Shown: positions 9,365-18,708 of the stretch, piece by piece
Numbering within the stretch: position 1 is the first letter of the stretch
Layout of the letters: each line of letters begins with the position of its first letter
Translations under genes and position numbers: made by a program
Source of the DNA: Candidatus Latescibacterota bacterium
Lineage (GTDB): Bacteria > Latescibacterota > UBA2968 > UBA8231
Direction: 5' to 3'
DNA: 64,000 nucleotides
Assembly: GCA_021295675.1 (NCBI GenBank)
Contig: JAGWBY010000001.1
Location: 16,576 to 80,575 of the forward strand
Notes under the pieces: model-generated
Told to the model about the DNA's origin: nothing
The model's database searches: none
What the model saw: the letters and a program-made list of their open reading frames with translations, nothing else

Positions 9365-11703
9365 ATGGCTATGTCGAGCAAGCACCTCGCCATCTGCGCC
9401 TTACTGCTGTGCGCGGTCCCGGTCTGCGCCGACCAACTGGTCTTCGACAGCGCCGCAGAGTGGGCGACCTGGGAAAAGCCCTTCGGCCTGACGCAAGTCG
9501 GGACCGAGGGACAATTACAACTGGTCAAATTCCGCAAGGATATCAACGCGGTGCAGGACGCCCACCTATTCGCACACGAGACCAAAGGGCACGGCGACTC
9601 GGTTTTCGGTGGCATCTGGGAAGTGGGCTCCAGCCCGGAGACGGCCGCGCTGGCCATCGACGGCGATCCCGAGACCTTCTGGCAGCCCGATCCGGGTGCG
9701 GCCCCCGAAGACTGGTTTATCACCATCGACCTGGGACGCGCCGTACTCGCTCGCGAAATCCGCCTGACCTTTCCCGACCAGGAAGGGGCCCGTCCCTTCA
9801 GGCAGTTTACCGTGCTGGTCAATACGGGCGTGCGCATCGTCGCCACCCAAGACGTCTTTCTTTTCCGCTCGGTCTATCGCACCACCCGACCTAATGAGGC
9901 GACCTCCATCGCCATACCCCTCGGATTTCCCGGCAACGACAGTACCTTGGTGATCGACGCCGGCCTGCGGATAGAGCCGGATCGCCGCGAGCACTACCAG
10001 CTCATTCAGTACATCAATATCATGGCCGAGGAACAGAGCGCGGACGGGGCCCTCGCCGAGATTGAGGTCATCGGTATCGGTGACAATATCGCCATTGGCA
10101 CCGACCGGCGCGGCTCCTTCACCGACGGGGCCCGCGCCACTGCCACCGCCAACCTGTTCGACGCTAATCTCAACACCAACAACTCCATTTCCTCAGGCGT
10201 TGGCGAACTGGGTTGGAAGGACAATGGCGTGTGGTTCGGAGTCGATTTGGGCGCAGTGTTTTTCGTCGACGAGATGTTCATCTATTCGATGCGCCAGCAG
10301 GAGGGTACTCTGGGCTTTGGCGTCGGCGGCACCGGTCCCGGCCACACCATCCTCTTTTCGGACGGCACCCGCGCCTTGGGCAGCGGCCTGCCGGTGGCGG
10401 AGCCCTTCGACTATGCCGAACTGCTCACCCACCTCAACCCCGGCACCGACCGCCTGCTCTATATCCGCTATCTCTTCAGACCGCGCAAAATGCGCTATTT
10501 GTTCTGGCACGGCGTCACCGATAGCGGCTGGGGCCAAGCTAAGTGGGGGGAGTTCATGGTCTTCTCACCTGGCTATCCCGCCGAGGTCGTGCTGCGATCC
10601 GATTTTATCGATCTAGGTGCCGCAGACGGCCGCCCCAAGGTTATCAATGCACTCTCCTATGACGCCGAGCTGCCCGCCGACACCCGCATCCAATTGCGCT
10701 CGCGCTCGGGCAACGCGCTCAGCGAGCAATACACCTTCTACGACAAGAAGGGGGACGAGGTCACCGAGGAGAAAAGGTTCTCAAAGGTGCCATCGACACT
10801 GCCCTAGTGGTGGGCGAGGACTGGGGCGCGTGGAGCAACGAGTACCAGTCCCCGGGTGACCCCTTCAAGTCGGAGAGTCCGCGCCGCTTTGTGCAATTGG
10901 AACTGATCTTCGCCACCGACGACCCCGAGTTTGCGCCGACGGTCCACTCGCTAGCGATCGAATTTGAGGAGGCTTTGGTGCAGGAGGCCCTAGGCCGCAT
11001 CGAGCCGCGCGAGGCGCGCCCCAACGAAGCCACCCGCTTCACCTATTCCCTGGCGACGCGCGCGCTGCCCGCAGACAGCGGCTTCGACCTCTTGCGCTTT
11101 ACCCTGCCTGGGCCGGTTGACCTCGAAGCTGGCGTGGAGGTGAGCGCGGGAGCAACCCCTATCGATCCCGTGGCGGTGGAAGCGCGGGGTGACTCGCTCT
11201 TCATCGCCCTGCCAGAGGTGATCGCCGCCGACTCGCTTGAGGTCAGCTTTACTACCCGCCTCCTGCAAAACGCCGCCCTCTTCGCCCTCGACCTCGGCAC
11301 CAACGAGCGACCGGGTCTGTGGCAATCGGTGGAGGCCATGTCCCGCCGCGCCAATATCGTGCTCTTGCCCGAACTGACTGGCAGCCGCTGGCTCATCGAC
11401 GACCTCGCGATAGACCCTCCGGTCTTCACCCCCAATGGCGACGGGATCAACGACCAGGTCGCGATCCGCTTTGCCGTCTTGAAGGTGGCCGCGCCCGCAC
11501 CGCAAGTGGAGATTTTTGACCTGAGCGGGCACCCGGTGGCGCGGCTGAGCCCGTCATCGACGGGCAGTTTACTGTCTTATCTGTGGAATGGAGTTGATAT
11601 ACAGGGCGCGGTCGTGCCGCCGGGGATCTACCTCTGCCGCATTGATCTGGGCGCTCAGACCGGTGAGGACAATGCCGTGCGTCTGATCGGGCTGGCGTAC
11701 TGA
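9365..11703 (+). pseudogene. Secreted discoidin-like protein with TPNGDG/FlgD-like domain, split by a frameshift
   Basis: Second member of the tandem pair, closest in layout to the protein at 58105-60432. It has a signal peptide (MSSKHLAICALLLCAVPVCA), then WATWEKPFGL, an F5/8-type DGDPETFWQPD block and a second beta domain (GDNIAIGTDRRGSF). The frame breaks near 10790, after DEVTEEKRFSK. The paralogue continues there with about six residues (LIPSFRG) before DWSPWS. In the next frame the present gene resumes with GAIDTALVVGEDWGAWSNEY and reaches the C-terminal FTPNGDGINDQ, LWNGVDIQGAVVPPGIY and GLAY end. A deletion of about 19 nt fits. Start: ATG at 9365 or 9371, behind AAGAGG. If the lesion is an assembly error the intact protein is about 785 residues. 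Confidence 0.78.
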
Positions 11704-11738
11704 CGTCTGCTTCACCGCATTCGCGAGTTGCCCATCTT

Positions 11739-11779
11739 TAGTCTTTCTTTTTTTTTGCGTAGATTCGCGTTAATTCGCG
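11739..11779. other. Poly-T tract and ATTCGCG direct repeats in the 11704-11838 gap
   Basis: The gap before the dehydratase gene contains a T-rich run (about 11741-11756) and two ATTCGCG copies at 11763-11769 and 11773-11779, spaced ten bases apart, one helical turn. This could be an operator or a dispersed repeat end. No function can be assigned from one locus. Confidence 0.3.
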
Positions 11780-11838
11780 GAGGCTTTGTAGCTTCTTCTT
11801 ACACGAACCAATGTCACTGAGAAAACAGGAGTTAAACG

Positions 11839-13011
11839 ATGAAGATAACTGGAGTCGCACCGTGGCTCGTTAAATCACCAGCGCCTTACCTAGATACCGC
11901 CGGTGACCGCCCCAACAGAGAACGAGAGTATGTCTTCGTTCAAGTCTCAACAGACGAAGGGATCACAGGGTGGGGCGAAATTACCGGCACCAGCCCAGTA
12001 GCAAATAGAGCAGTCTGTGCCATGCTTGCACAAACCAGCAGTCTAATTGAAGGCGATGACGCAACACGCATTGAGACGATATGGAACAAGGTTTTCCGAG
12101 CGTTCACCTACATGGGGACCCGGGGTGCCACCTCAAATATCGTCAGTGCTATTGATATCGCGTTGTGGGATATTCGCGGTAAGCAGTTGGGATTACCAAT
12201 CTATGAACTGGTTGGCGGGGGACCCGTTCGGGACTCGATATCTCTTTACACACATCCAGGGGGTGGGAAAGATCCAGAGGGCATAGCAGCGCACTGCAAA
12301 GCTATTGCAGAAACAGGTCATACCGCGTTGAAAACCGATCCGTTCCCTCACCATCCGGAAGAAGCCAACGGCTATTTGAGTGGGCAGATGGATGCCGCAG
12401 GAGAGGAACAGGGCGCAAATGTGATCGCTGCAATTCGAGAGGCGGTCGGACCTGACATTCAAATTCTCATCGACTGTCACGGTCGGTTTGATGTAGCAAC
12501 AGCGATTCGGCTCGCGAAAAGGTTGGAACCTTACAACATCGGATGGTTTGAAGAGCCGGTCCCCGTTGAAAGCTACCACGCATTGAAGCAGGTCAGACAG
12601 AACGTCAGCGTGCCAATCTGCGTCGGTGAGCGGCTCCAGACCCGCTATGAGTTCGTGCCAGTCCTTGAAAATGAACTCGCGGACTATATCATGCCAGATG
12701 TGACGTGGGCGGGTGGTATTTCAGAGTTGAAGAAGATTGCGACGCAGGCGGAGGCGTACTACGTGCCGATCTCGCCACACGATGCAAGCGGTCCCATCAA
12801 TGTGCTGGCTGGGGCGCATACGATGATGACAGTCCCGAATTTCTACAAATTAGAGACCAGTCGCGCCAAGCTCAACGCTTATGATGTGCTGATCGACCAT
12901 CCGTTGGATGTCAGAGACGGCTGCCTACATCTGTCCAACCGTCCCGGCTTGGGAATTGAGATGAACGTCGATTATCTGCGCAGTAAAGCAATCGCGCCAT
13001 TCTCAGGCTGA
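11839..13011 (+). CDS. Mandelate racemase/muconate lactonizing enzyme family protein (probable sugar-acid dehydratase)
   Basis: Complete 390-residue cytoplasmic enzyme of the enolase superfamily, which abstracts a proton alpha to a carboxylate using Mg2+. The N-terminal capping domain (about 1-120) leads into a TIM barrel. Visible active-site elements are K165 in ALKTDPF, metal ligands D212 (IDCHGRF), E238 (FEEPV) and E264 (GERLQTR), then D287 and H314 in ISPHDASGP. The pattern resembles the galactonate/mannonate dehydratase side of the superfamily, but the substrate cannot be read from sequence. The start has AGGAG eight bases upstream. Codon use is less GC-rich at third positions than in its neighbours, suggesting recent acquisition. 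Families like this often accompany phytanoyl-CoA dioxygenases in such genomes. Confidence 0.9.
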   Translation: MKITGVAPWLVKSPAPYLDTAGDRPNREREYVFVQVSTDEGITGWGEITGTSPVANRAVCAMLAQTSSLIEGDDATRIETIWNKVFRAFTYMGTRGATSNIVSAIDIALWDIRGKQLGLPIYELVGGGPVRDSISLYTHPGGGKDPEGIAAHCKAIAETGHTALKTDPFPHHPEEANGYLSGQMDAAGEEQGANVIAAIREAVGPDIQILIDCHGRFDVATAIRLAKRLEPYNIGWFEEPVPVESYHALKQVRQNVSVPICVGERLQTRYEFVPVLENELADYIMPDVTWAGGISELKKIATQAEAYYVPISPHDASGPINVLAGAHTMMTVPNFYKLETSRAKLNAYDVLIDHPLDVRDGCLHLSNRPGLGIEMNVDYLRSKAIAPFSG

Positions 13012-13083
13012 AGTGTGAACACTTTTTTGAGCATGTCTTTGTATCGCGCGAATAGTCCGTGTGGACTCAGCAAATTTTCCGCC

Positions 13084-13903
13084 ATGACAACCTCCCAAAT
13101 ATGGACCCCATTTGAAGCCCCCATCCCCGAGATCCTCGCCCAGTACCCCGAGCCGCTGATGGCCCTAGCGCGCGGCGAGGTGCCGGCCTTTGTGCTGCGC
13201 CAGCACTACAACCCCGCCCATTGCCGGGCGCTGATGCGGCGCTTCTACGAGCGCAGCCTGCTCTACGATCCCCACGAGGTCGGCGAGGGCCAAGCGCGTC
13301 GCGTCGATATTGGCACTCCGCGGCGACCGCGACCAATTCCACGCCCACTCCGCGGAGACGCTGGCGTTGTTCGAGACTCTTTTCGACGGCTATGACGATC
13401 CGGTCCGCACTATGTACGACGCTCTTTCCCAGCTCGCGCCCGGCAAAGAGGTCAAGACTGCGCGCGAGCCGGACAGCCGCCTCTACGGCCCGGCCATCTT
13501 CCGCGTCTATCACCGGGAAACCGGCCACGGCCCGCACTACGATTCCGTCGCCAAGCGCACTAAGGCTTTCGAATATCAGATTTCGCGCTTCAAACACCAG
13601 TTCGCTGGGGTGCTTTGCTTTCAGAATAGCACCAAGGAAGGCGGCACGGGGGAGCCGTACCTGTACAACTGTCCCTTTCGCCCCGAGCTGACAGAGCATC
13701 TGGGACGCGAGGAATTTGCTGCCTACGTCGCCCGCGAGGGCATTGAGCGCGTGCAAGTCCAGCTCGAACCCGGCGACCTCTATTTCTTCTTTACCGAAAA
13801 CGTCCACGAGGTGCCCGCCGTCGTCGGCGACCAACCTCGGGCGGTGCTGGCCATTTTCTTTGCCATGTCCCCGGACGACGACGAGATCTACGTCTGGTCT
13901 TGA
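13084..13903 (+). pseudogene. 2OG-Fe(II) oxygenase-like protein, frameshifted
   Basis: Double-stranded beta-helix dioxygenase-like protein. The N-terminal part (MTTSQIWTPFEAPIPEIL ... RRVDIG) and the C-terminal part lie in different frames; the switch is near 13310, between VDIG and ALRGDRDQF. A loss of about 14 nt (TSLG in the expected reading) restores a single frame. The second part has H and D of the iron site in GHGPHYDS, the distal His in ENVHEVPAV and the 2-oxoglutarate-binding Arg in DQPRAVLA. Restored length is about 275 residues. The substrate is unknown. It sits just after the dehydratase gene. Real inactivation and assembly error are both possible. Confidence 0.7.
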
Positions 13904-13939
13904 TTATCGCCCGGTGCTGTTGACGATGATCCGGTTTCT

Positions 13940-14269
13940 ATGCAGGCTATACAGTATCAAGTAGAATTCTACGAGGATCGGCGCGGCCGGCAGCCATTCA
14001 GAACATGGCTCCAGCGCCAAGATGCACGGATTCAGCAAAGAATAGAGCAGCGGATAGCACGAGTAGCTCGCGGCAATCTAGGCGACTATGCTTCTGTAGG
14101 CAGTAGCGTATTTGAGCTACGCGATCAACGCGGATATCGCATATATTTTGCACGGGTAGGCACTACCGTGATTCTGCTGCTATGTGGCGGCAGCAAAAAC
14201 TCGCAGCCCAGCGATATTGCCCGAGCCCAACGGCTTTGGCAAGAGTACCAAAAGGAACGAAGCTTATGA
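13940..14269 (+). CDS. RelE/HigB-like addiction-module toxin
   Basis: 109-residue protein of the Gp49-like / RelE-superfamily killer proteins of type II toxin-antitoxin modules, which act as ribosome-dependent mRNA interferases in studied members. Family marks are the N-terminal QYQVEFYEDRRGRQPFRTWL, the helix RIEQRIARVARGNLGDY, then SVFELRDQRGYRIYF and the strand TVILLLCGGSKNSQ with a C-terminal AQRLWQEY helix. The downstream gene starts inside the stop codon (ATGA overlap), the toxin-first order typical of this subfamily. Confidence 0.85.
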   Translation: MQAIQYQVEFYEDRRGRQPFRTWLQRQDARIQQRIEQRIARVARGNLGDYASVGSSVFELRDQRGYRIYFARVGTTVILLLCGGSKNSQPSDIARAQRLWQEYQKERSL

Positions 14270-14634
14270 GTCCTTCTACGCTCTTTTTTGCAGACTACCT
14301 CATCCCGAAGCTCAAGGATGCAGAGTACGCTAAGGAATACCTAGAGACGGCTTTAGAGACCTATGCCGAAGATCGCGATGTCGATGCGCTTCTTGGTGTG
14401 ATACAAGATGTGGTCTTTGCCCAAGGCACGTTCGAGCAAACTGAGATCTACGAAGAGCATTGCACCGGATGCTTCCTCAAGAAGGCGCGGCCCGTCCTCG
14501 CCCAGCTAGGCTATCGCTTGGAGCTGTTATCCGTACACACGAAAGCCTCTATTGTGCTCTCAGAGGAGCCGGCGCATCCGGCAGTGAACGACGGTCCCTC
14601 TTATCCCATAGAGCATACGGCGACACCCGCCTAA
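14266..14634 (+). CDS. Probable cognate antitoxin of the RelE-like toxin
   Basis: 122-residue protein overlapping the toxin gene by four bases. The N-terminal half (YAKEYLETALETYAEDRDVDALLGVIQDVVFAQG) matches the layout of addiction-module antidote proteins, which have a dimerising helix pair before a Cro-type HTH. The expected HTH is hard to see: the middle reads TEIYEEHCTGCFLKKARPVL, then LGYRLELLSV, which occupies the usual end of the HTH domain. The C-terminal tail is Pro-rich. The role is inferred mainly from position and the N-terminal half. The stop overlaps the convergent peptidase gene. Confidence 0.65.
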   Translation: MSPSTLFFADYLIPKLKDAEYAKEYLETALETYAEDRDVDALLGVIQDVVFAQGTFEQTEIYEEHCTGCFLKKARPVLAQLGYRLELLSVHTKASIVLSEEPAHPAVNDGPSYPIEHTATPA

Positions 14635-15998
14635 AACACCCGCACCACTGTTCCGCGCTCGGCTGCCAGCCGTTTTTCGACCGCCTCCTTGGTCATCGGA
14701 TTTTCCGGCCACTCCTCGGGCGCTACGTGCGATAGCCGCAGCAACAGTCGCGCTAGCTGTCCGACGTATTCTTTTAACTCCCGCACATTGAGCTTGTCGG
14801 CGGTGTCGGCTGGCTCGTGGTGGTAGTTGGAATCGGCGTGTCGGCCGCTAAAGCGCCAGCGCCACAAATGCGCCGCGTCAATGCCCGTGCGCAAAAAGGG
14901 AAAGTGGTCTGAAGTTGCGTCGAGTTGGGACATTACGTGGCACTTTAGCCCGTCGCCCATTGCATCAAACTGGGCCTGCACCAAGTCGCGCAAATGCCCA
15001 AACGCCAGCACCACTCCCTTGATCGATCCGGTCGATAGCTCGTCGAGATTGATCGCCAGCCGCGGCTTTTCAATGCAGTGTTGCCGCACGTATTCGCTCG
15101 ACCCTTGGAAGATCTGCTCTTCGGCGCTGTACGTCGCAAAACACAGGCTCATCCCCGGCTCGACTCCGAGTGCCGATTTTAGTCCGGCCAATACCCGTGC
15201 TGTTTCCAGCACCGCAATGGTCCCCGAGGCATTGTCGTTGCCTCCCGGTACGCCGTACACCGTGTCGTGGTGCCCGCCTAACATCAGTCGCTCCGCAGGC
15301 CACTGCGCCCCGGAAATCGAGGCGACCACATTGTGCGCCGGTGCTTGGTAAAACCGGCTTTCAACGGTTAGCTTGAGCCGCTTGCCCTCGCTGGCCCACT
15401 TCTGCAACAGTGCCCCGTGTTCTCGCGAGGTCGTCACCGCCGGAATGGGCAACTCGGCGGTTTCCGGCTCGCGCCAATCTCCTCCGTTGTGGTACTCTGT
15501 TCGCCGTCCGTCTTTTGGATCAATCGCCACCACTGCTATCGCACCGGCATCGCATAGCGCTGCGAGCCGCACATTGGGTGAAGAGGGCGCGGTAAAAGGC
15601 TCCAGGGCTAGGTGCATTACGGCGATGCTTCCTTTGAGCTGGCTGCGCACTCTATCGACTTCGTGCGCCGTGCCATATCCTGCATTGACGATTGGGGCTT
15701 CGAGGTCGCACGACGGACAGCGATTATAGGGCAAGAGGTCAATCTCCATATCCTCCACCGTTGCCTCTGCCTGTTCGTACGCCCAAGTATTCAGTGCAAA
15801 CTCCTCCAGCGCCGCATCGGCCAGTCCCGCTTGGGCAAATTGCTCTCGCAGGTACTCCACCGCTTGGCGCTCTCCCTCCGAAGAAGCCCAGCGCGGCCCG
15901 ATCTGCTCGCACAACATCTCCACGTGTGCGCCGATCAGCGAGCCGGTCCAAGCCTCGCCAAAAATCCAGCGGTCGATTTCTCGCCAATTCAGTTCCAT
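14631..15998 (-). CDS. M28-family metallopeptidase
   Basis: 455-residue zinc aminopeptidase-like protein of peptidase family M28. The start at 15998 is chosen over 16019 because AAGGA lies just upstream. The paired-zinc ligands are visible: His in GGHHDTVYG (243-244), D255 in GGNDNASG, Glu pair in YSAEEQ (293-294), D319 in INLDE and His in NYHHEPADT (393-394). An insert of about 100 residues between 120 and 215 corresponds to the PA-like segment common in the family. No signal peptide is seen, so it is probably cytoplasmic. It is convergent with the antitoxin gene and divergent from the 16120 gene. Confidence 0.88.
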   Translation of the reverse strand: MELNWREIDRWIFGEAWTGSLIGAHVEMLCEQIGPRWASSEGERQAVEYLREQFAQAGLADAALEEFALNTWAYEQAEATVEDMEIDLLPYNRCPSCDLEAPIVNAGYGTAHEVDRVRSQLKGSIAVMHLALEPFTAPSSPNVRLAALCDAGAIAVVAIDPKDGRRTEYHNGGDWREPETAELPIPAVTTSREHGALLQKWASEGKRLKLTVESRFYQAPAHNVVASISGAQWPAERLMLGGHHDTVYGVPGGNDNASGTIAVLETARVLAGLKSALGVEPGMSLCFATYSAEEQIFQGSSEYVRQHCIEKPRLAINLDELSTGSIKGVVLAFGHLRDLVQAQFDAMGDGLKCHVMSQLDATSDHFPFLRTGIDAAHLWRWRFSGRHADSNYHHEPADTADKLNVRELKEYVGQLARLLLRLSHVAPEEWPENPMTKEAVEKRLAAERGTVVRVF

Positions 15999-16119
15999 CG
16001 CGTTCCTTTCTCGAAGCATAGGATAGACAAATGTTGTTTCTCGACCAAAGGGGCGTTAGATTCCCCCACATGTGTACCCTTGGAACTCGGATTTTTCACG
16101 GTTTTGAAAGGTGCCGCCG

Positions 16120-18708
16120 ATGAATATCCGCACGAAACACTTCTCGCCCCTTGTCGTGGTCAGCGCCGTGCTTTGGTCGCATGGGGCCGAGGAGTTGTTG
16201 GCTCAAGCAGGCCATCGGATCGACCGCAGTGCAGACCAAGTCGTCGTCGGACCCGACCACTGGGACCACTGGGAATTTGCGCCTGGTACTATCCAGATTT
16301 CCTCCCTCGGAGAGGTGCAGCCCAATCGCGTCCGCAAGAACACCAACGCCGCGCTGGATATCGTCGATTTTCTGCGTTATAACCCGCCAGATTACCTCTC
16401 CAAGAAAGAGCCTGAAGACATCGTCCTCCTCGACGCCATTCAGGGTGGCTCCAACCGCAGAGGAGTCGTCGCCGCCCTAGATGGCGACTTGACCACGTAT
16501 TGGGAACCCGATCCGGTCGATGAGAATGTAGATATATCGTCTCAGTGGTGGTTTACCGTGGATATGGGCCGCGTTGTCTTCATCAATAAAATCGCGCTAA
16601 AATTCGTCGAGGAGGGAATGGGCGATCCCTTCCTTCTATTTGATGTACTAGTGTCGGACGGACAGAAGCCAGTACAGGCAATCGGCGGGTCGAGCATCGA
16701 GTTCTTTCCGGTGCTTCAGACGCTAAAGCCCAACAAAAGCCAGCGAACCTTTGAGGTCGAACTCGACCCAGTAGGGCTCGACCAGCGTCGGGCTGTGGGA
16801 CGCTTTGTCCAAGTGGTGGTGCAGGCCAGCGATTTTGGCCGCGGTCGCGAAATCTCTCTAGAGGAATACGACCAGTTACCCGCCGAGGACCAGGGGATCA
16901 TCGAATATAGCAAGCGCCAAGTCGACGGGCGGGAGATCGTGGTCAAACAGGAAGTGTACGAGGCCCTCGATCCCGAGCGGCAGGGGGCGATACGCTACTT
17001 CCGGCGCGAGCGGCCCCGGTTGGCCGAACTCGAAGTCTGGACCCAAGGCGACGACTTGGCCAGTGGGACCTTGCGGCGCAATGGCTCCATTTCTACTACG
17101 GTGCCCGGCAGCATCAATCCCCAATTGATGATCGACGGAGATGTGACCAGCGTAGAGGGGCTGGGCCTATTCAACATCGAGAATCGGTTAGAGGACGAGT
17201 TGTTCATTGACTTGGGCTCGTTCTTCTGGATCCATAGCCACAGGATGAGTTTCGTAGAGTACGCCCCTGGGAACTATCGGTTGGAATTTTCGGACGGTTC
17301 GCGGGAGGTGGACGGGGGCCTCAAGTGGATCACTGCCGTGCGGCGCGAGCAAGTAAAGCGGGGCGTCGCGGGGGCCCTCACCGTCGATGGCAATGACTTC
17401 GACCCGATAAAGGGGCGCTTTTTTCGCTTGGTGTTTGAAGTAGAACACGTGCGCCTGCCCAACCGAAGCGCTACTAGGTTGAGCGAGATACAACTTTTTG
17501 GCGAGGGGTTTTTACCAGAGGTGCAGCTCGAATCGGACCTGATCCGGTTGGGCGGTAGCCGCAACTTGGTCTCCCTCGAGTGGGACGCTCACACGCCGCC
17601 CGGCACTGAGGTCCAGCTTCAGACTCGCACCGGCGACACCTTGGGCGAGATCGTGCACTACTTCAAAAAGGATGGGACCGAAATCTCCGAAGCGGCCTAC
17701 AACAAGCTATTGAGCATTTTTCGCGGCGACACTGTGTCCGAGGAAGTCGCTGGCGCAGACTGGGAGCCGTGGAGTGTGCCCTACGACGAGCCGGGAGGTA
17801 GCCCCATTACCTCGCCGTCGCCACGAGAGTTTCTCAAGGTGCGGGCGACGTTGCGCTCGGCCGCACCGGATGTGGCAGCGAGTTTGTCAGGGCTGCGGCT
17901 GAACTTTGCCGAACCGGTGGCGCGGCGGCTCTTGGGCGAGGTAGTGCCCAGCCAGGTGGATCGGCTGGGGGCTGAGACTCCTTTTTCGGTGTATGTGCGA
18001 CCCGAGTTCGGCGCAGGGGATGGGGGATTCAACGAGTTGTTGTTGGAAGCACCGGCGGGTATGGAGCTGACGTATGACGGGTTGTTGGGGAGCGCGGACG
18101 GGGGGGATTTTTCACCCTTGGAGGCGGAGGTGTTGGCCGCTGCGGCGGACCGGGTGCATTTGTCCTTTGACCCGATGGAGCCGGGGAGCGAAGTGACGGT
18201 GTTGCGGATAGACTTTGCGGGGCGTCTGTTTTCTCGCGGTGGGCCGCTAAAGGTGCAACTGCGTCAAGGCGAAGATGGAGAGGGGATCTGGCAGCGCGTC
18301 GATCCAGGGGAAGCTGTAGAAACGGTCGGCAGCAATCGGCTGTTGGTGGTGGGGCAGCCGCAGAGTCGCTCGATTTTTGCGGATTTAGTAGTCGAGCCAG
18401 CAGTATTGACGCCGAATGGGGATGGGGTCAACGACGAGGTGGCGTTGCGCTTTTCAGTGGTTTTGGTGGAGGGCAGCCAGCGGGTTGAGGCGACTATCTA
18501 CGATTTGCAGGGACGCTTGGTACATCAGCTAGCCGAGCAGCGAGATTTTGCCTCGGGGATTTACGAAATGGGATGGGACGGAAGGAACGAAAAGGGAATG
18601 CTCGTGCCGCCGGGTTTGTACATAATGCATTTGCGGCTAGATGCCAATACGTCAGGCGCTGAGCTGCGTCAGGAGGAATTGGTGCGCACGCTAGCCGTGG
18701 CTTATTAG
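16120..18708 (+). CDS. Secreted discoidin-like protein with TPNGDG/FlgD-like domain (long form)
   Basis: 862-residue exported member of the six-paralogue family. The ATG at 16120 is preferred because GAAAGG lies eight bases upstream and a signal peptide follows (VVVSAVLWSHGAEELLAQA). The body has an N-terminal WDHWEFAPG block, an F5/8-type LDGDLTTYWEPD block, an insertion of about 60 charged residues not seen in the other members (around SLEEYDQLPAEDQG), then LRRNGSIS, the middle block HYFKKDGTEISEAAYNKLL and DWEPWSVPY. The C-terminal domain reads LTPNGDGVND, IYDLQGRLV, WDGRNEKGMLVPPGLY and ends TLAVAY. Function unknown; probably a cell-surface protein. Its 3' end overlaps the convergent TPR gene by four bases. 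Confidence 0.82.
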   Translation: MNIRTKHFSPLVVVSAVLWSHGAEELLAQAGHRIDRSADQVVVGPDHWDHWEFAPGTIQISSLGEVQPNRVRKNTNAALDIVDFLRYNPPDYLSKKEPEDIVLLDAIQGGSNRRGVVAALDGDLTTYWEPDPVDENVDISSQWWFTVDMGRVVFINKIALKFVEEGMGDPFLLFDVLVSDGQKPVQAIGGSSIEFFPVLQTLKPNKSQRTFEVELDPVGLDQRRAVGRFVQVVVQASDFGRGREISLEEYDQLPAEDQGIIEYSKRQVDGREIVVKQEVYEALDPERQGAIRYFRRERPRLAELEVWTQGDDLASGTLRRNGSISTTVPGSINPQLMIDGDVTSVEGLGLFNIENRLEDELFIDLGSFFWIHSHRMSFVEYAPGNYRLEFSDGSREVDGGLKWITAVRREQVKRGVAGALTVDGNDFDPIKGRFFRLVFEVEHVRLPNRSATRLSEIQLFGEGFLPEVQLESDLIRLGGSRNLVSLEWDAHTPPGTEVQLQTRTGDTLGEIVHYFKKDGTEISEAAYNKLLSIFRGDTVSEEVAGADWEPWSVPYDEPGGSPITSPSPREFLKVRATLRSAAPDVAASLSGLRLNFAEPVARRLLGEVVPSQVDRLGAETPFSVYVRPEFGAGDGGFNELLLEAPAGMELTYDGLLGSADGGDFSPLEAEVLAAAADRVHLSFDPMEPGSEVTVLRIDFAGRLFSRGGPLKVQLRQGEDGEGIWQRVDPGEAVETVGSNRLLVVGQPQSRSIFADLVVEPAVLTPNGDGVNDEVALRFSVVLVEGSQRVEATIYDLQGRLVHQLAEQRDFASGIYEMGWDGRNEKGMLVPPGLYIMHLRLDANTSGAELRQEELVRTLAVAY

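Noticed and set aside
10790..10810. Possible TAG readthrough in the 9365 gene
   Set aside because: The same-frame continuation does not match the paralogues; the match resumes in another frame.
15739..16071. Open frame upstream of and overlapping the M28 peptidase start on the minus strand
   Set aside because: It is a different-frame shadow of the peptidase gene with no recognisable features.
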